Of a stretch of DNA of 64,000 bases, positions 17,066 through 25,356 are shown piece after piece. Where the stretch lies: positions 60,571 through 124,570 of the forward strand of contig JANMXI010000072.1 in the NCBI GenBank assembly GCA_031394735.1, written 5' to 3'. The position numbers were made by a program, and so were the translations under genes. Numbering within the stretch: the stretch's first letter is position 1; each line of letters begins with the position of its first letter. Origin of the DNA: TMP-86 sp031394735. GTDB taxonomy: Bacteria > Pseudomonadota > Gammaproteobacteria > Steroidobacterales > Steroidobacteraceae. The notes beneath the pieces were generated by a model that was not told the DNA's origin, did no database searches, and saw only the letters and a list, made by a program, of their open reading frames with translations.

Positions 17066-17507
17066 ATTCGATCGTATCCCAGCGCGTCGTATCTTCATGA
17101 CGCGCTTGCCGGCGCAGCGCATCCGTCAATAGCCGGTCATTCCAACCGACAATTTCGTCCGCAAAGTCAGTAATACCCTTGGGAAGCTTTTCGGTGGATC
17201 CGAAGAACTCCAACGCCACCACCGGCTTGTCAGCCGCCTTGGCAAAGGTCAACTGAAAGCCCACCAACTCCGGCTGCATCAGGAAAACGCTGGGCGTCAC
17301 GATGATGACCTCGGCGGGGGCAATTTGCCGCCGCATATCTTCCCGCTGCGCTTCCTTGTCGAACGGACGCTTCAGGTGCGGCTCGCTGGTGTTGCGGTAG
17401 TAAAAAGTTCCGGTCGCTTCCAGATACTCAAAAACACGCGAATAGTCGTCGCTCTCCGCCCACAGGTGGCAGACGAACAACCGGATCGGATCACTTTGCC
17501 CACTCAT
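17052..17507 (-). CDS. TIR-like (MTH538/DUF1863, ThsB-type) domain protein
   Basis: 151 residues, a single domain. Features of the MTH538 TIR-like family are visible: an N-terminal strand with RLFVCHLWAESDDYSRVFEYL, a middle AEVIIVTPSVFLMQPELVGFQL and a later KPVVALEFFG. The FVCHLW...DDY start is the characteristic variant of the TIR SH/DY motif. In other bacteria such domains serve in NAD-linked anti-phage signalling (Thoeris ThsB) or have unknown roles. No ThsA, STALD or other effector gene is adjacent, so a defence role is only a possibility. ATG 17507 is preferred; a longer frame crosses the divergent EEP gene. Confidence 0.75.
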   Translation of the reverse strand: MSGQSDPIRLFVCHLWAESDDYSRVFEYLEATGTFYYRNTSEPHLKRPFDKEAQREDMRRQIAPAEVIIVTPSVFLMQPELVGFQLTFAKAADKPVVALEFFGSTEKLPKGITDFADEIVGWNDRLLTDALRRQARHEDTTRWDTIEFKLD

Positions 17508-17570
17508 GTGGCGTAGTTTAACCGGACGATGGTCATGCGCAACCCTGTGGCCATCGATACAATCGGATTG

Positions 17571-18323
17571 GTGAGATTGCTGATCTACAACATCCGCTAT
17601 GCGACGGGCGTCGGACCCGCCTTTCACCTACCCTTGCCCGGCGCCGGATACCTGCGTTCCAACCCCAGCGTGCTGCGTCAAATCACCGAATTCATCAAGG
17701 AAGAGGATCCGGATGTCGTTGGTCTGATCGAAGTGGACACGGGCTCGATACGCTCCGGGATGGTCAACCAAGCCGACGTCATCGCCCGTTCGCTGGGCCA
17801 CTATTCCACCTACGAGTGCAAGTACGGGGTAGCGTCCTTCAACCAGCTCGTGCCCATCGTGCGCAAGCAATCCAATGCATTTCTGGCGGCGCCGCGCGTA
17901 CGTGGCGAACGCTTCCATTATTTCGACACCGGCATCAAGCGCCTGATCATCGAATTGGAACTGGATGACGTAGCCATCTTTCTGGTGCACCTGTCGCTGA
18001 AATTTCGTCATCGTCAGTACCAGCTTCGCTATCTGCACGAACTCGTCAGCAAGACCAAGAAGCCGGTGATTGTCGCCGGTGACTTCAACACCTACTGGGG
18101 CGAACACGAGATCTACCTGTTCATGCGTGCCTCCGGATTGACCAGCGCCAATCTCAAAGGCCTGCCTTCTTACCCCAGCCGCAATCCGCGTAAAGAGTTG
18201 GATTTCATTCTCTACAGCCGTGAAATTCACGTCGATCGATTCAGTATTCCGGACATCCGGTTGTCGGATCATCTGCCGCTGATATGCGATTTCACGATAC
18301 AGACGGAGGGTTCCCATGGCTGA
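17571..18323 (+). CDS. Endonuclease/exonuclease/phosphatase (EEP) family hydrolase
   Basis: About 250 residues with the Mg-dependent EEP fold motifs in order: LLIYNIRYATG, DVVGLIEVD (catalytic Glu), FLVHLSLKFRHRQYQL, IVAGDFNTYWG, LDFILYS and the terminal LSDHLPLICDF (Asp-His). The family includes DNA-repair nucleases, sphingomyelinase-like and inositol phosphatases; the substrate here is unknown, and no signal peptide is seen. GTG 17571 begins directly at the first strand and has TACAAT 8 bases before it. ATG 17529 would add 14 residues. It diverges from the TIR-like gene and overlaps the beta-oxidation gene by eight bases. Confidence 0.85.
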   Translation: MRLLIYNIRYATGVGPAFHLPLPGAGYLRSNPSVLRQITEFIKEEDPDVVGLIEVDTGSIRSGMVNQADVIARSLGHYSTYECKYGVASFNQLVPIVRKQSNAFLAAPRVRGERFHYFDTGIKRLIIELELDDVAIFLVHLSLKFRHRQYQLRYLHELVSKTKKPVIVAGDFNTYWGEHEIYLFMRASGLTSANLKGLPSYPSRNPRKELDFILYSREIHVDRFSIPDIRLSDHLPLICDFTIQTEGSHG

Positions 18324-20346
18324 CAGTGACACTTGCTGGACGCTGCGCGTCGACGACACCGGCCTGGCGTGGCTGAGCATGGATAAGCCGAACACGGGTG
18401 CGAATGTGCTGTCGCGATCTGTGTTGCAGGAACTGGATCTGCGGCTCACCGAGATTCTGGCTCGCAAACCCCGCGGGGTTGTCGTCACCTCGGCGAAGAA
18501 GAGCGGTTTCATCGCCGGCGCCGATATCAAGGAATTCACCGCGCTGAAAACGCCGGCCGACGCCTATGAGTTGATTCGCGCCGGCCAGAAAGTGCTCGAT
18601 CGGCTGGAAGCGCTGCCGTGCCCCAGCGTCGCCGTCATCCAAGGATTTGCGTTGGGCGGAGGTCTGGAGTTGGCGCTGGCCTGCACCTATCGCATCGGCA
18701 TCGATGACGGCAAGCTGACCCTGGGATTGCCGGAAGTGCAGCTGGGCATTCATCCGGGATTCGGTGGCACGGTTCGCAGCGTGCGGTTGATCGGCGTGCG
18801 CCCCGCCATGGAGCTCATGCTGACCGGCAAACCCGTGAAGGCCGACCGGGCATTGACGCTGGGCCTCATCGACCGGCTCGTGGCAGCGGATCAGGCGCTC
18901 GCGGCTGCACAGCAATTGGTCCAGGAAAGCCCGGCGCCGCGCGGTGCGCCGTTTGCGGAAAAAATCTTGAGTTGGAGTTTCATCCGGCCGTTCATTGCCA
19001 AGCAGATCGAAGCCGGCGTGCGCCAGAAAGTCGCGCGCGATCATTATCCCGCCCCTTATGCCATCGTCGATCTCTGGCGCGAGTATGGCGCAGCCGGTGC
19101 GGCGAGTTACGAGGCCGAGGCACGCTCGATCGGCGAATTGATGTGCTCGGCGTCGGCCCGCAATCTGGTGCGCGTTTTTCTGTTGCAGGATCGCCTCAAA
19201 GGGCTCGCCGGTAAGACCAAGATCGACTGCCGGCACCTGCACGTGGTGGGTGCTGGCGTGATGGGCGGGGACATCGCAGCATGGGCCGCGCTGCGCGGCA
19301 TGAGCGTCACGCTGCAGGATCGCAGCGAGGAATTGATCAAGCCGGCATTGGATCGAGCCAAGGTATTTTTCGACCGTCGACTCAAAGATCCTCAGCTCGC
19401 AAGCGATGCCGTGGCCCGGCTGCGTGCCGATGTAAGTGGGGACGGCGTGCGCGACGCCGATGTCGTTATCGAGGCGATTTTCGAAAACATCGAAGCCAAG
19501 CAGGCGTTGTACGCGACGCTCGAATCCGACATGAAGCCCGACGCGATTCTCGCCACCAACACCTCCAGCCTCATGATCGAGACGCTGGCGCAGACTCTGC
19601 ACGACCCGGAGCGACTGGTCGGCATCCATTTCTTCAACCCCGTTGCGCAGATGCAATTGATCGAGGTCGTGCATGGGGCCCGCACACGCGCCGCCATCGC
19701 ACAGTCCGCTCTGGCCTTCGTGCGCAAGCTGGACAAGTTGCCCCTGCCCTGCAAGAGCGCCCCGGGCTTCCTCGTCAACCGCATCCTGATGCCGTATATC
19801 AACGAGGCGCTATTCGCGCTGGAGAGCGGCATACCGGCCTCGGTCATCGACCAGACCTGCGTCAAGTTCGGCATGCCGATGGGTCCCCTCGAGCTTGCGG
19901 ACGTGGTTGGGTTGGATGTGTGCCTGAGCGTCGGAAAGGTGCTGGCGGGCGCGTTTGGTCGTTCTGCGCCGGCGACGCTGATCCGGATGGTGGAAGCAAA
20001 GACCCTGGGTCGCAAGACCGGCCAGGGCTTTTATCGCTGGGAAAACGGCAAGCCGGTTCGCGCACTGGGCGACACGACCCCCGCCCCGCCGGACCTCGAA
20101 GATCGGTTGATTCTGACCATGGTGAATGAATCTGTGGCGATTTTGCGTGAAAACATAGTGGAAGATCACGATTTGCTCGACGCAGGCGTGATTTTTGCGA
20201 CCGGGTTTGCGCCGTTCCGCGGCGGCCCCATGCAATATGCCAAGAGCCGTGGGATGGCGGCGGTTCGATTACGGTTGACGGAACTCGAACAGCGATATGG
20301 CGAGCGGTTCAAGCCCGATCCGGGCTGGGAGCTGAATACCGAATGA
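18316..20346 (+). CDS. fadJ: FadJ-like fatty-acid oxidation enzyme: enoyl-CoA hydratase/3-hydroxyacyl-CoA dehydrogenase
   Basis: 676 residues. Residues 1-190 form a crotonase domain with the oxyanion-hole segments AGADIKEF and FALGGGLELALACTYRIG. From about residue 310 an NAD-binding fold begins (HVVGAGVMGGDIAAWAA), followed by ATNTSSL, GIHFFNPV with the catalytic His, and two C-terminal dehydrogenase domains. It catalyses hydration and NAD-dependent oxidation in beta-oxidation. The partner thiolase is not adjacent, so this is not a fadBA operon, and the length and sequence fit FadJ better than FadB. It starts inside the last codons of the EEP gene. Confidence 0.9.
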   Translation: MADSDTCWTLRVDDTGLAWLSMDKPNTGANVLSRSVLQELDLRLTEILARKPRGVVVTSAKKSGFIAGADIKEFTALKTPADAYELIRAGQKVLDRLEALPCPSVAVIQGFALGGGLELALACTYRIGIDDGKLTLGLPEVQLGIHPGFGGTVRSVRLIGVRPAMELMLTGKPVKADRALTLGLIDRLVAADQALAAAQQLVQESPAPRGAPFAEKILSWSFIRPFIAKQIEAGVRQKVARDHYPAPYAIVDLWREYGAAGAASYEAEARSIGELMCSASARNLVRVFLLQDRLKGLAGKTKIDCRHLHVVGAGVMGGDIAAWAALRGMSVTLQDRSEELIKPALDRAKVFFDRRLKDPQLASDAVARLRADVSGDGVRDADVVIEAIFENIEAKQALYATLESDMKPDAILATNTSSLMIETLAQTLHDPERLVGIHFFNPVAQMQLIEVVHGARTRAAIAQSALAFVRKLDKLPLPCKSAPGFLVNRILMPYINEALFALESGIPASVIDQTCVKFGMPMGPLELADVVGLDVCLSVGKVLAGAFGRSAPATLIRMVEAKTLGRKTGQGFYRWENGKPVRALGDTTPAPPDLEDRLILTMVNESVAILRENIVEDHDLLDAGVIFATGFAPFRGGPMQYAKSRGMAAVRLRLTELEQRYGERFKPDPGWELNTE

Positions 20347-20410
20347 TCGGTAGCGCCACCGCGAGCGCGCCCACTATGGTAGGATTCGTGCGCAAAATCA
20401 TAGGGTTGTG

Positions 20411-21472
20411 ATGGAAGACAGGCCTGTTGAAGTTTCGGTATTGAAATCGTTTTCACCTTTGGACGGACTGAAGGCTGAAAACGTGCAGGCGCTTGCACGC
20501 AAAACGCAGCTCAAGGAACTCTCCGCAGGAAGAATTCTGTTCAAGGAAGGCGATACCGACAAACGCACCTTTTACGTCGTGGCCGGCACCGTCGAGTTGC
20601 GCGCCAACGATCGCACCGTGGGAACCATCAAGGGCGGAACCGCGGAAGCACGCTCGGCTCTCACGCCGTCGCTGCCACGCAAGTATACGGCGCGAGCCAT
20701 GGACAATATTCAATACATCAGCATCGACAGCGAGCTTCTGGATGTGTTGATCACCTGGGACCAGACCGGTCAATACGAAGTCGGCGAATTGAGCCGGACG
20801 GGCGTGGACGAAAACGCCGACTGGATGACCACCCTCCTGCAGACCAAGGCCTTTCACCGCATTCCGCCCGCGAACATCCAGGCCATTTTCATGCGCATGC
20901 AGCGCATCAACTACCGCGCCGGCGACGTGGTCATCAAGCAAGGCACGGAAGGCGATTTCTTTTACGTGGTGATGTCCGGCAAATGCATCGTCACCCGTGA
21001 AACGCCGCTCAACAAAGAAGGCATCAAGCTGGCCGAACTGGGACCGGGCGACAGCTTTGGCGAAGAAGCACTAATCGCCGAAGCCAAACGCAATGCGACC
21101 GTGGTCATGCAGACCGAAGGCAGCCTGATGCGCCTGGGCAAGCAGGATTTTCAAACCCTGCTCAACGAACCCCTGCTGCAATGGGTGAACTACGAAGATG
21201 CGAAACAGCTGGTTGCCAAAGGCGGCAAATGGCTGGACGTGCGGCTGCCCAGCGAATTTCAGAATTTTCGCATCGACGAGGCGGTCAACATTCCGCTGTA
21301 TTTCATCCGGCTGAAAATCAACGCGCTCGATCGGGACGTGTCGTATGTGCTCTGCTGCGATACGGGGCGGCGTAGCTCTGCCGCCGCGTACATCTTGAGT
21401 GAGCGCGGCTTTGACGCCCATGTGTTGAAGGGCGGTCTCGCCGCCACCGAAGCCGCTAAAGCCAACCGCTGA
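20411..21472 (+). CDS. Tandem cyclic-nucleotide-binding domains fused to a rhodanese
   Basis: 353 residues in three modules. Residues about 10-120 form a CNB domain with a degenerate phosphate cassette (LPRKYTARAM). Residues about 140-250 form a second CNB domain with a good cassette, PGDSFGEEALIAEAKRNATVV, containing Glu and Arg. Residues about 255-350 are a rhodanese domain: WLDVRLPSEFQNFRIDEAVN and an active loop CCDTGRRS with catalytic Cys. There is no DNA-binding or membrane segment. A plausible role is nucleotide-controlled sulfur transfer or protein interaction; this is inference. A GTG three bases upstream is an alternative start. It converges on the pilZ gene, with seven bases between stops. 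Confidence 0.87.
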   Translation: MEDRPVEVSVLKSFSPLDGLKAENVQALARKTQLKELSAGRILFKEGDTDKRTFYVVAGTVELRANDRTVGTIKGGTAEARSALTPSLPRKYTARAMDNIQYISIDSELLDVLITWDQTGQYEVGELSRTGVDENADWMTTLLQTKAFHRIPPANIQAIFMRMQRINYRAGDVVIKQGTEGDFFYVVMSGKCIVTRETPLNKEGIKLAELGPGDSFGEEALIAEAKRNATVVMQTEGSLMRLGKQDFQTLLNEPLLQWVNYEDAKQLVAKGGKWLDVRLPSEFQNFRIDEAVNIPLYFIRLKINALDRDVSYVLCCDTGRRSSAAAYILSERGFDAHVLKGGLAATEAAKANR

Positions 21473-21479
21473 GGCTCGA

Positions 21480-21830
21480 CTACATGGTGTGAGTCGGCTT
21501 GTCGCCGCCCAATGCGCCTGCCAGATAGTTCTCGATTTTCTTCTGCGTGTTGCCGCGATCCTGATCGCTGAACTGCACGCCGATGCCTGCGGTGCGCCGC
21601 GACGAGGCGCCCTTGGGCGTCATCCAGATGACGCGGCCGGCGACGGGGAGCTTCTCCTCCTCGCCCATGAGATTCAGCAGCATGAACACTTCATCGCCCA
21701 GGCGATAATTGCTGTTGGTCGGGATGAACAGACCGCCATTTTTGACGAACGGCATGTACGCCAGATACAGGGCGCTTTTGTCCTTGATCGTCAGCGTCAA
21801 AAGACCGGGTTTGTTACTTGGACTTCGCAA
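21480..21830 (-). CDS. pilZ: Type IV pilus PilZ-domain protein
   Basis: 116 residues with the signature of the pilus PilZ group: LTLTIKDKSALYLAYMPF, NGGLFIPTN, YRLGDEVFMLLNLM and LPVAGRVIWMTPKG. These proteins act in type IV pilus assembly or regulation, and the group generally lacks the arginine pair needed for tight c-di-GMP binding. The start appears to be TTG at 21830, because no ATG or GTG lies in a sensible place and homologous proteins begin at this distance from the domain. It is the last gene of the fab-tmk-holB operon, six bases after holB, a conserved gammaproteobacterial arrangement. Confidence 0.9.
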   Translation of the reverse strand: MRSPSNKPGLLTLTIKDKSALYLAYMPFVKNGGLFIPTNSNYRLGDEVFMLLNLMGEEEKLPVAGRVIWMTPKGASSRRTAGIGVQFSDQDRGNTQKKIENYLAGALGGDKPTHTM

Positions 21831-21836
21831 ATTTCA

Positions 21837-22817
21837 TCATTCCCGAACAAAATGTTTGATCAGCACGCTCTCCACGGCCAGCTGAAGGTTGATGCTGGTG
21901 CCCGTCAGCCTCTTCAACTCCCGGGTGTCATCCAGCAATTCGAACAGGCTGCGTATCTTCGCCTTAAGTAAAGAACCAGGCAAGACGACTGTGTCGACAG
22001 TTTTGATGCTCGCTGACCCTTCAACCCCCGCAGCGCGGATTCGATCTGTGATCCAGTTCTCAAGCCAGACCAGACGACGCTGAAAATCGCTCCGCAACCA
22101 GCGTTCCGCCACCAGGCTGACGTCCACCTGTCTGGCGTCCAACTGCGTGACGCCGTGAGCCATCTCCTGCGCCAGCGTCGTCGCCGCGACGGGGTCCATC
22201 TCGAGCGCACGCAATGGCGCACCATGCGCTAAGCCCAGAACCACATCACGACCCTGGTCTGGAACTCCGTGACGTTGCAGCCAGGCGCGCGCCACCTCGG
22301 TGGGCGGCGTGCGAAGGGCCAATCGCTGGCAACGGCTGGCGATGGTTGCCGGCAGCCGATGATTGGGGGTCGCGATGAGCAACAGCAAGGTGTTGGCCGG
22401 CGGTTCCTCCAGCGTTTTCAAAAAGGCATTGGCGCTGGCGGCGTTGAGCGTCTCGGCGCTGTTGAGGATTCCCACCTTGTAGCCACCGCGATAGCTGGTA
22501 TAGGCGAGCGTGTCGATCAGGCCACGCACCTGATCGATCTTCACCTGCAGCGCGTCTTCCTCTCGTTCCACGCGATGCAGATCCGGATGACTTTCCGAGC
22601 GCAACAGCGTGCAGGAAGGGCAGCTTCCACACGGGCGCTGAGCCGCAGCGTCACACAGGACGGCGGCGGCGATCCAGTCAGCGAGCAGCCCTGCCCCCAA
22701 GCCTTCCTTGCTCAAGATCAACCATGCATGCGGCACGCGGCCATCTTGCAACAGACGCTGAATGTGCTCGCAAGTGTCGGTGAGCCAGTCGAGCGTTTCG
22801 ATCTTTTGAAAATCCAT
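21837..22817 (-). CDS. holB: DNA polymerase III delta' subunit
   Basis: 326 residues. HAWLILSKEGLGAGLLADWIA is the degenerate P-loop region typical of delta', which does not hydrolyse ATP. A zinc-binding cluster follows (CGSCPSCTLLRSESHPDLH), then LIDTLAYTSYRGGYKVGIL, and NAFLKTLEEPPANTLLLLI with the sensor-like region. It is a stator of the clamp loader that places the beta clamp during replication. Tmk lies upstream and PilZ downstream in the same transcript. Confidence 0.95.
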   Translation of the reverse strand: MDFQKIETLDWLTDTCEHIQRLLQDGRVPHAWLILSKEGLGAGLLADWIAAAVLCDAAAQRPCGSCPSCTLLRSESHPDLHRVEREEDALQVKIDQVRGLIDTLAYTSYRGGYKVGILNSAETLNAASANAFLKTLEEPPANTLLLLIATPNHRLPATIASRCQRLALRTPPTEVARAWLQRHGVPDQGRDVVLGLAHGAPLRALEMDPVAATTLAQEMAHGVTQLDARQVDVSLVAERWLRSDFQRRLVWLENWITDRIRAAGVEGSASIKTVDTVVLPGSLLKAKIRSLFELLDDTRELKRLTGTSINLQLAVESVLIKHFVRE

Positions 22818-22838
22818 GATGATGTCCGGGCGCTGCGA

Positions 22839-23474
22839 CTACTCGGCCAGAACCGATTGCAACGCCGCAGCTATATGACCTTGAACCACGCCGATCTCCG
22901 CACTCGCATCGATGATGCGGAAGCGTTGCGCGGCGTCCTTTGCGCGTTGCAGATAGCCTTGTCGAACGCGTTCGAAAAAATCCACGCGCTCGCGCTCGAA
23001 GCGATCCTGTTGCTGACCGCGCTGCGCGACACGCTGCATCCCGCTCTCCACCGGCAGGTCGAGCAGCAGGGTCAGATCCGGCTGCCGGCCGGCCTGAACC
23101 AACCGTTCCAATGTGGCAATCGATTGCGGATCGATGCCCCGCCCCGCTCCCTGATAGGCAAACGTAGCATCGGTGAATCGATCGCACAGCACCCATTGAC
23201 CGGCTTGCAGCGCAGGTTCGATGAGGTTGTGCAAGTGAACTGCCCGGGCCGAAAACATCAGCAGCAGCTCTGCCATGGGAGGAAGAACTTCCGCGCGCGG
23301 CACCAGCACCAGATCGCGAATCTTTTCGGCCAGCGGTGTGCCGCCAGGCTCGCGGGTGATGAGGTGCTCGACCCCGCGCGCACGCAGCCACTGTGCCGCC
23401 AACGCCACCTGCGTGCTTTTGCCGACGCCTTCGATGCCTTCGAAGGTGATGAATTTACCAGTTCGCGCGCTCAT
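22839..23474 (-). CDS. tmk: Thymidylate kinase
   Basis: 211 residues. P-loop FEGIEGVGKSTQ near the N-terminus, the substrate segment LITREPGGTPLAEKIRDLVL, then QWVLCDRFTDATFAYQGAGRG with the DRF and lid-region residues, and LTLLLDLPVE. The enzyme phosphorylates dTMP to dTDP in the cytoplasm. The start overlaps the mltG stop by four bases, and holB follows after 21 bases. Confidence 0.96.
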   Translation of the reverse strand: MSARTGKFITFEGIEGVGKSTQVALAAQWLRARGVEHLITREPGGTPLAEKIRDLVLVPRAEVLPPMAELLLMFSARAVHLHNLIEPALQAGQWVLCDRFTDATFAYQGAGRGIDPQSIATLERLVQAGRQPDLTLLLDLPVESGMQRVAQRGQQQDRFERERVDFFERVRQGYLQRAKDAAQRFRIIDASAEIGVVQGHIAAALQSVLAE

Positions 23475-24511
23475 GGGGACTGACCCTGCGCTGGCGCATC
23501 ATGCCGGCGCAATTGCTGCAGGTAGTGGGCAACCGCCTCATTGTGGTCCTTGAGAGTGGTGGAAAAGACATGACTGCCATCGCCCCGCCCGGAGGCGACA
23601 AAGAACAATGCGCCAGAATTTTCCGGGTGCGCGGTTGCGCGAATGGCGGCAGCGCCGGCCAGCGCGATCGGCGTCGGCGGCAGGCCGGTCCGGGTATAGG
23701 TGTTGTACGGACCATCGGTTCGCAGGTCGGCGGTGCGGATATCGCCATCGTAGCGCTCACCCAGTCCGTAGATGACGGTAGGATCGGCCTGCAATCGCAT
23801 TCCAATCAGCAGCCGCTGCACATACACACCGGCGATCTTCGCCCGTTCGGTGATTTGCGCCGTCTCCTTCTCCACGATCGATGCCAGCGTCAGCAATTCT
23901 TCACGCGAGCGTAGCGGCAGAGTCGGATCGCGCGTCGCCCAGGCCGCATCGAGCTCTTTCACCAATGCCGCGTGGGCGAGCAGAAGCAACGACACATCGG
24001 TCGTGCCTGCCGGTACTTTGTAGGTCTCCGGAAGAAACTGGCCTTCCGCGTGTTGTGCCGACAACCCCAGGCGCGACATCAAATCCGGTACCCGCACCGG
24101 CAGCGTCGCGTGAATGTCGGGGTGGTGGTGCAAGGCGTCGAGCAACTCTCGCACTTGCCAGCCATCCACGATGGTGAAGGAATGCAACAGCACCTGGCCG
24201 TCGATGAGTTGTTGCAGCAGCTTGCGCGGCGTGGCGTCCGCCGCGATGGCATATTCGCCCGCCTTGATCTGCGCGGCCTGTCCGCGCCAGCGCGCATACA
24301 GGGTCCAGATGCGCGGATGCGCAACGACGCCTTTAACCTGCAGGTCGGCGGCGACCTGCGCGAAGCGTGCGTGTGCCGGCACCTGAAAGATCAGCTCACC
24401 GGACAACGCCGCCGGCTGATCCAGCGTCTGCAATCCCCAACGAATGCCGGCGGCGCCGACGATGGCCAGCACCGCGACGATCGCCAACAGGATTCGCGCG
24501 GGCTTGCTCAT
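23471..24511 (-). CDS. mltG: Endolytic murein transglycosylase
   Basis: 346 residues. A short cytoplasmic start is followed by one TM helix (ILLAIVAVLAIVGAAGI), a LysM-like first domain (FQVPAHARFAQVAADLQVKGVV) and the YceG catalytic domain. The latter contains the key LLTLASIVEKETAQ, with the catalytic Glu, and MRLQADPTVIYGLG. The protein cuts nascent glycan strands in the inner membrane and helps end chain synthesis. It overlaps both pabC and tmk by four bases, so the run is tightly coupled. Confidence 0.95.
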   Translation of the reverse strand: MSKPARILLAIVAVLAIVGAAGIRWGLQTLDQPAALSGELIFQVPAHARFAQVAADLQVKGVVAHPRIWTLYARWRGQAAQIKAGEYAIAADATPRKLLQQLIDGQVLLHSFTIVDGWQVRELLDALHHHPDIHATLPVRVPDLMSRLGLSAQHAEGQFLPETYKVPAGTTDVSLLLLAHAALVKELDAAWATRDPTLPLRSREELLTLASIVEKETAQITERAKIAGVYVQRLLIGMRLQADPTVIYGLGERYDGDIRTADLRTDGPYNTYTRTGLPPTPIALAGAAAIRATAHPENSGALFFVASGRGDGSHVFSTTLKDHNEAVAHYLQQLRRHDAPAQGQSP

Positions 24512-25356
24512 GTGCTGCGCAGACCGGATGCGATCTGGGCACGAAAACGGGTCCGCAGCGCATCGGCCATCGCGCTAACCGCGGGTCTGTTCAACACTGT
24601 GCGATTCACCACCGCTCCCACCGTCCAGATGCCGACGACGGCATTGGTCAAAAATATCTCATCGGCACGAAGCAGGTGCGCGATGCTCAGGTGTCCTTCG
24701 CGGATGTTCATCCGCTGCTGCTGCGCGGCGTCCAGCACCCAGCGGCGCATGACACCGGCCACGCCACATCGATCAAGCACAGGCGTGACAAAACGGCCGT
24801 TGCGACCGGCGAATACATTGCTCATGGTACCGCAAACAATATGGCCGTCGCGGTCGAGCATCAACCCTTCGCTGATCCGCGGATCGCGCCATTCGTTGCG
24901 CGCCAGCACAGAATCGAGCCGGTTCAATGTCTTCAATCCCGCAAGCGCGATGTTGTCGGACAGTCGCGTGCGACACAGTCGAACTCGCACGGCCTTGCCG
25001 GAATCGCCGGCGCGGTGCAACGACAGGTCATCGCAAATGACCAGCCGCGAGGGATGGCAGGGTTGCGGCGCGCGATAGCCGCGTTCGCCGATGCCTCGCG
25101 TCACGATCAATTTCAACACCGCCTCGGGGCGGTCGGCGGCGGCGCGCAGGATTTCCCGCTGCAGCACGCGGCGACCCGGCGCGGGGATGCGCAGCCGACG
25201 GCACCCCAACAACAGCCGGTCCAGGTGATGCGACAACAGGGCGATCCGACCGTCATGGACACGCATCGTCTCGAACAGACCATCGCCGTACTGCAGACCC
25301 CGATCACGATAGTCGATCTGGGTGGCGGGCTTGCCATTGATCCAGACCTGCGTCAT
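24508..25356 (-). CDS. pabC: Aminodeoxychorismate lyase
   Basis: 282 residues of the class IV PLP aminotransferase fold. Seen are YRDRGLQYGDGLFETMRV, LLSHHLDRLLLGCRRL, the PLP-lysine segment VLKLIVTRGIGERGY, and LMLDRDGHIVCGTMSNVFA. The enzyme removes pyruvate from aminodeoxychorismate to yield p-aminobenzoate for folate synthesis. It lies directly after pabB, whose stop it overlaps, and before mltG. Confidence 0.93.
   Translation of the reverse strand: MTQVWINGKPATQIDYRDRGLQYGDGLFETMRVHDGRIALLSHHLDRLLLGCRRLRIPAPGRRVLQREILRAAADRPEAVLKLIVTRGIGERGYRAPQPCHPSRLVICDDLSLHRAGDSGKAVRVRLCRTRLSDNIALAGLKTLNRLDSVLARNEWRDPRISEGLMLDRDGHIVCGTMSNVFAGRNGRFVTPVLDRCGVAGVMRRWVLDAAQQQRMNIREGHLSIAHLLRADEIFLTNAVVGIWTVGAVVNRTVLNRPAVSAMADALRTRFRAQIASGLRST

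Noticed and set aside
17052..17507. Complete Thoeris defence system
   Set aside because: Only the TIR-like component is present; no ThsA-type NADase or other partner is next to it.
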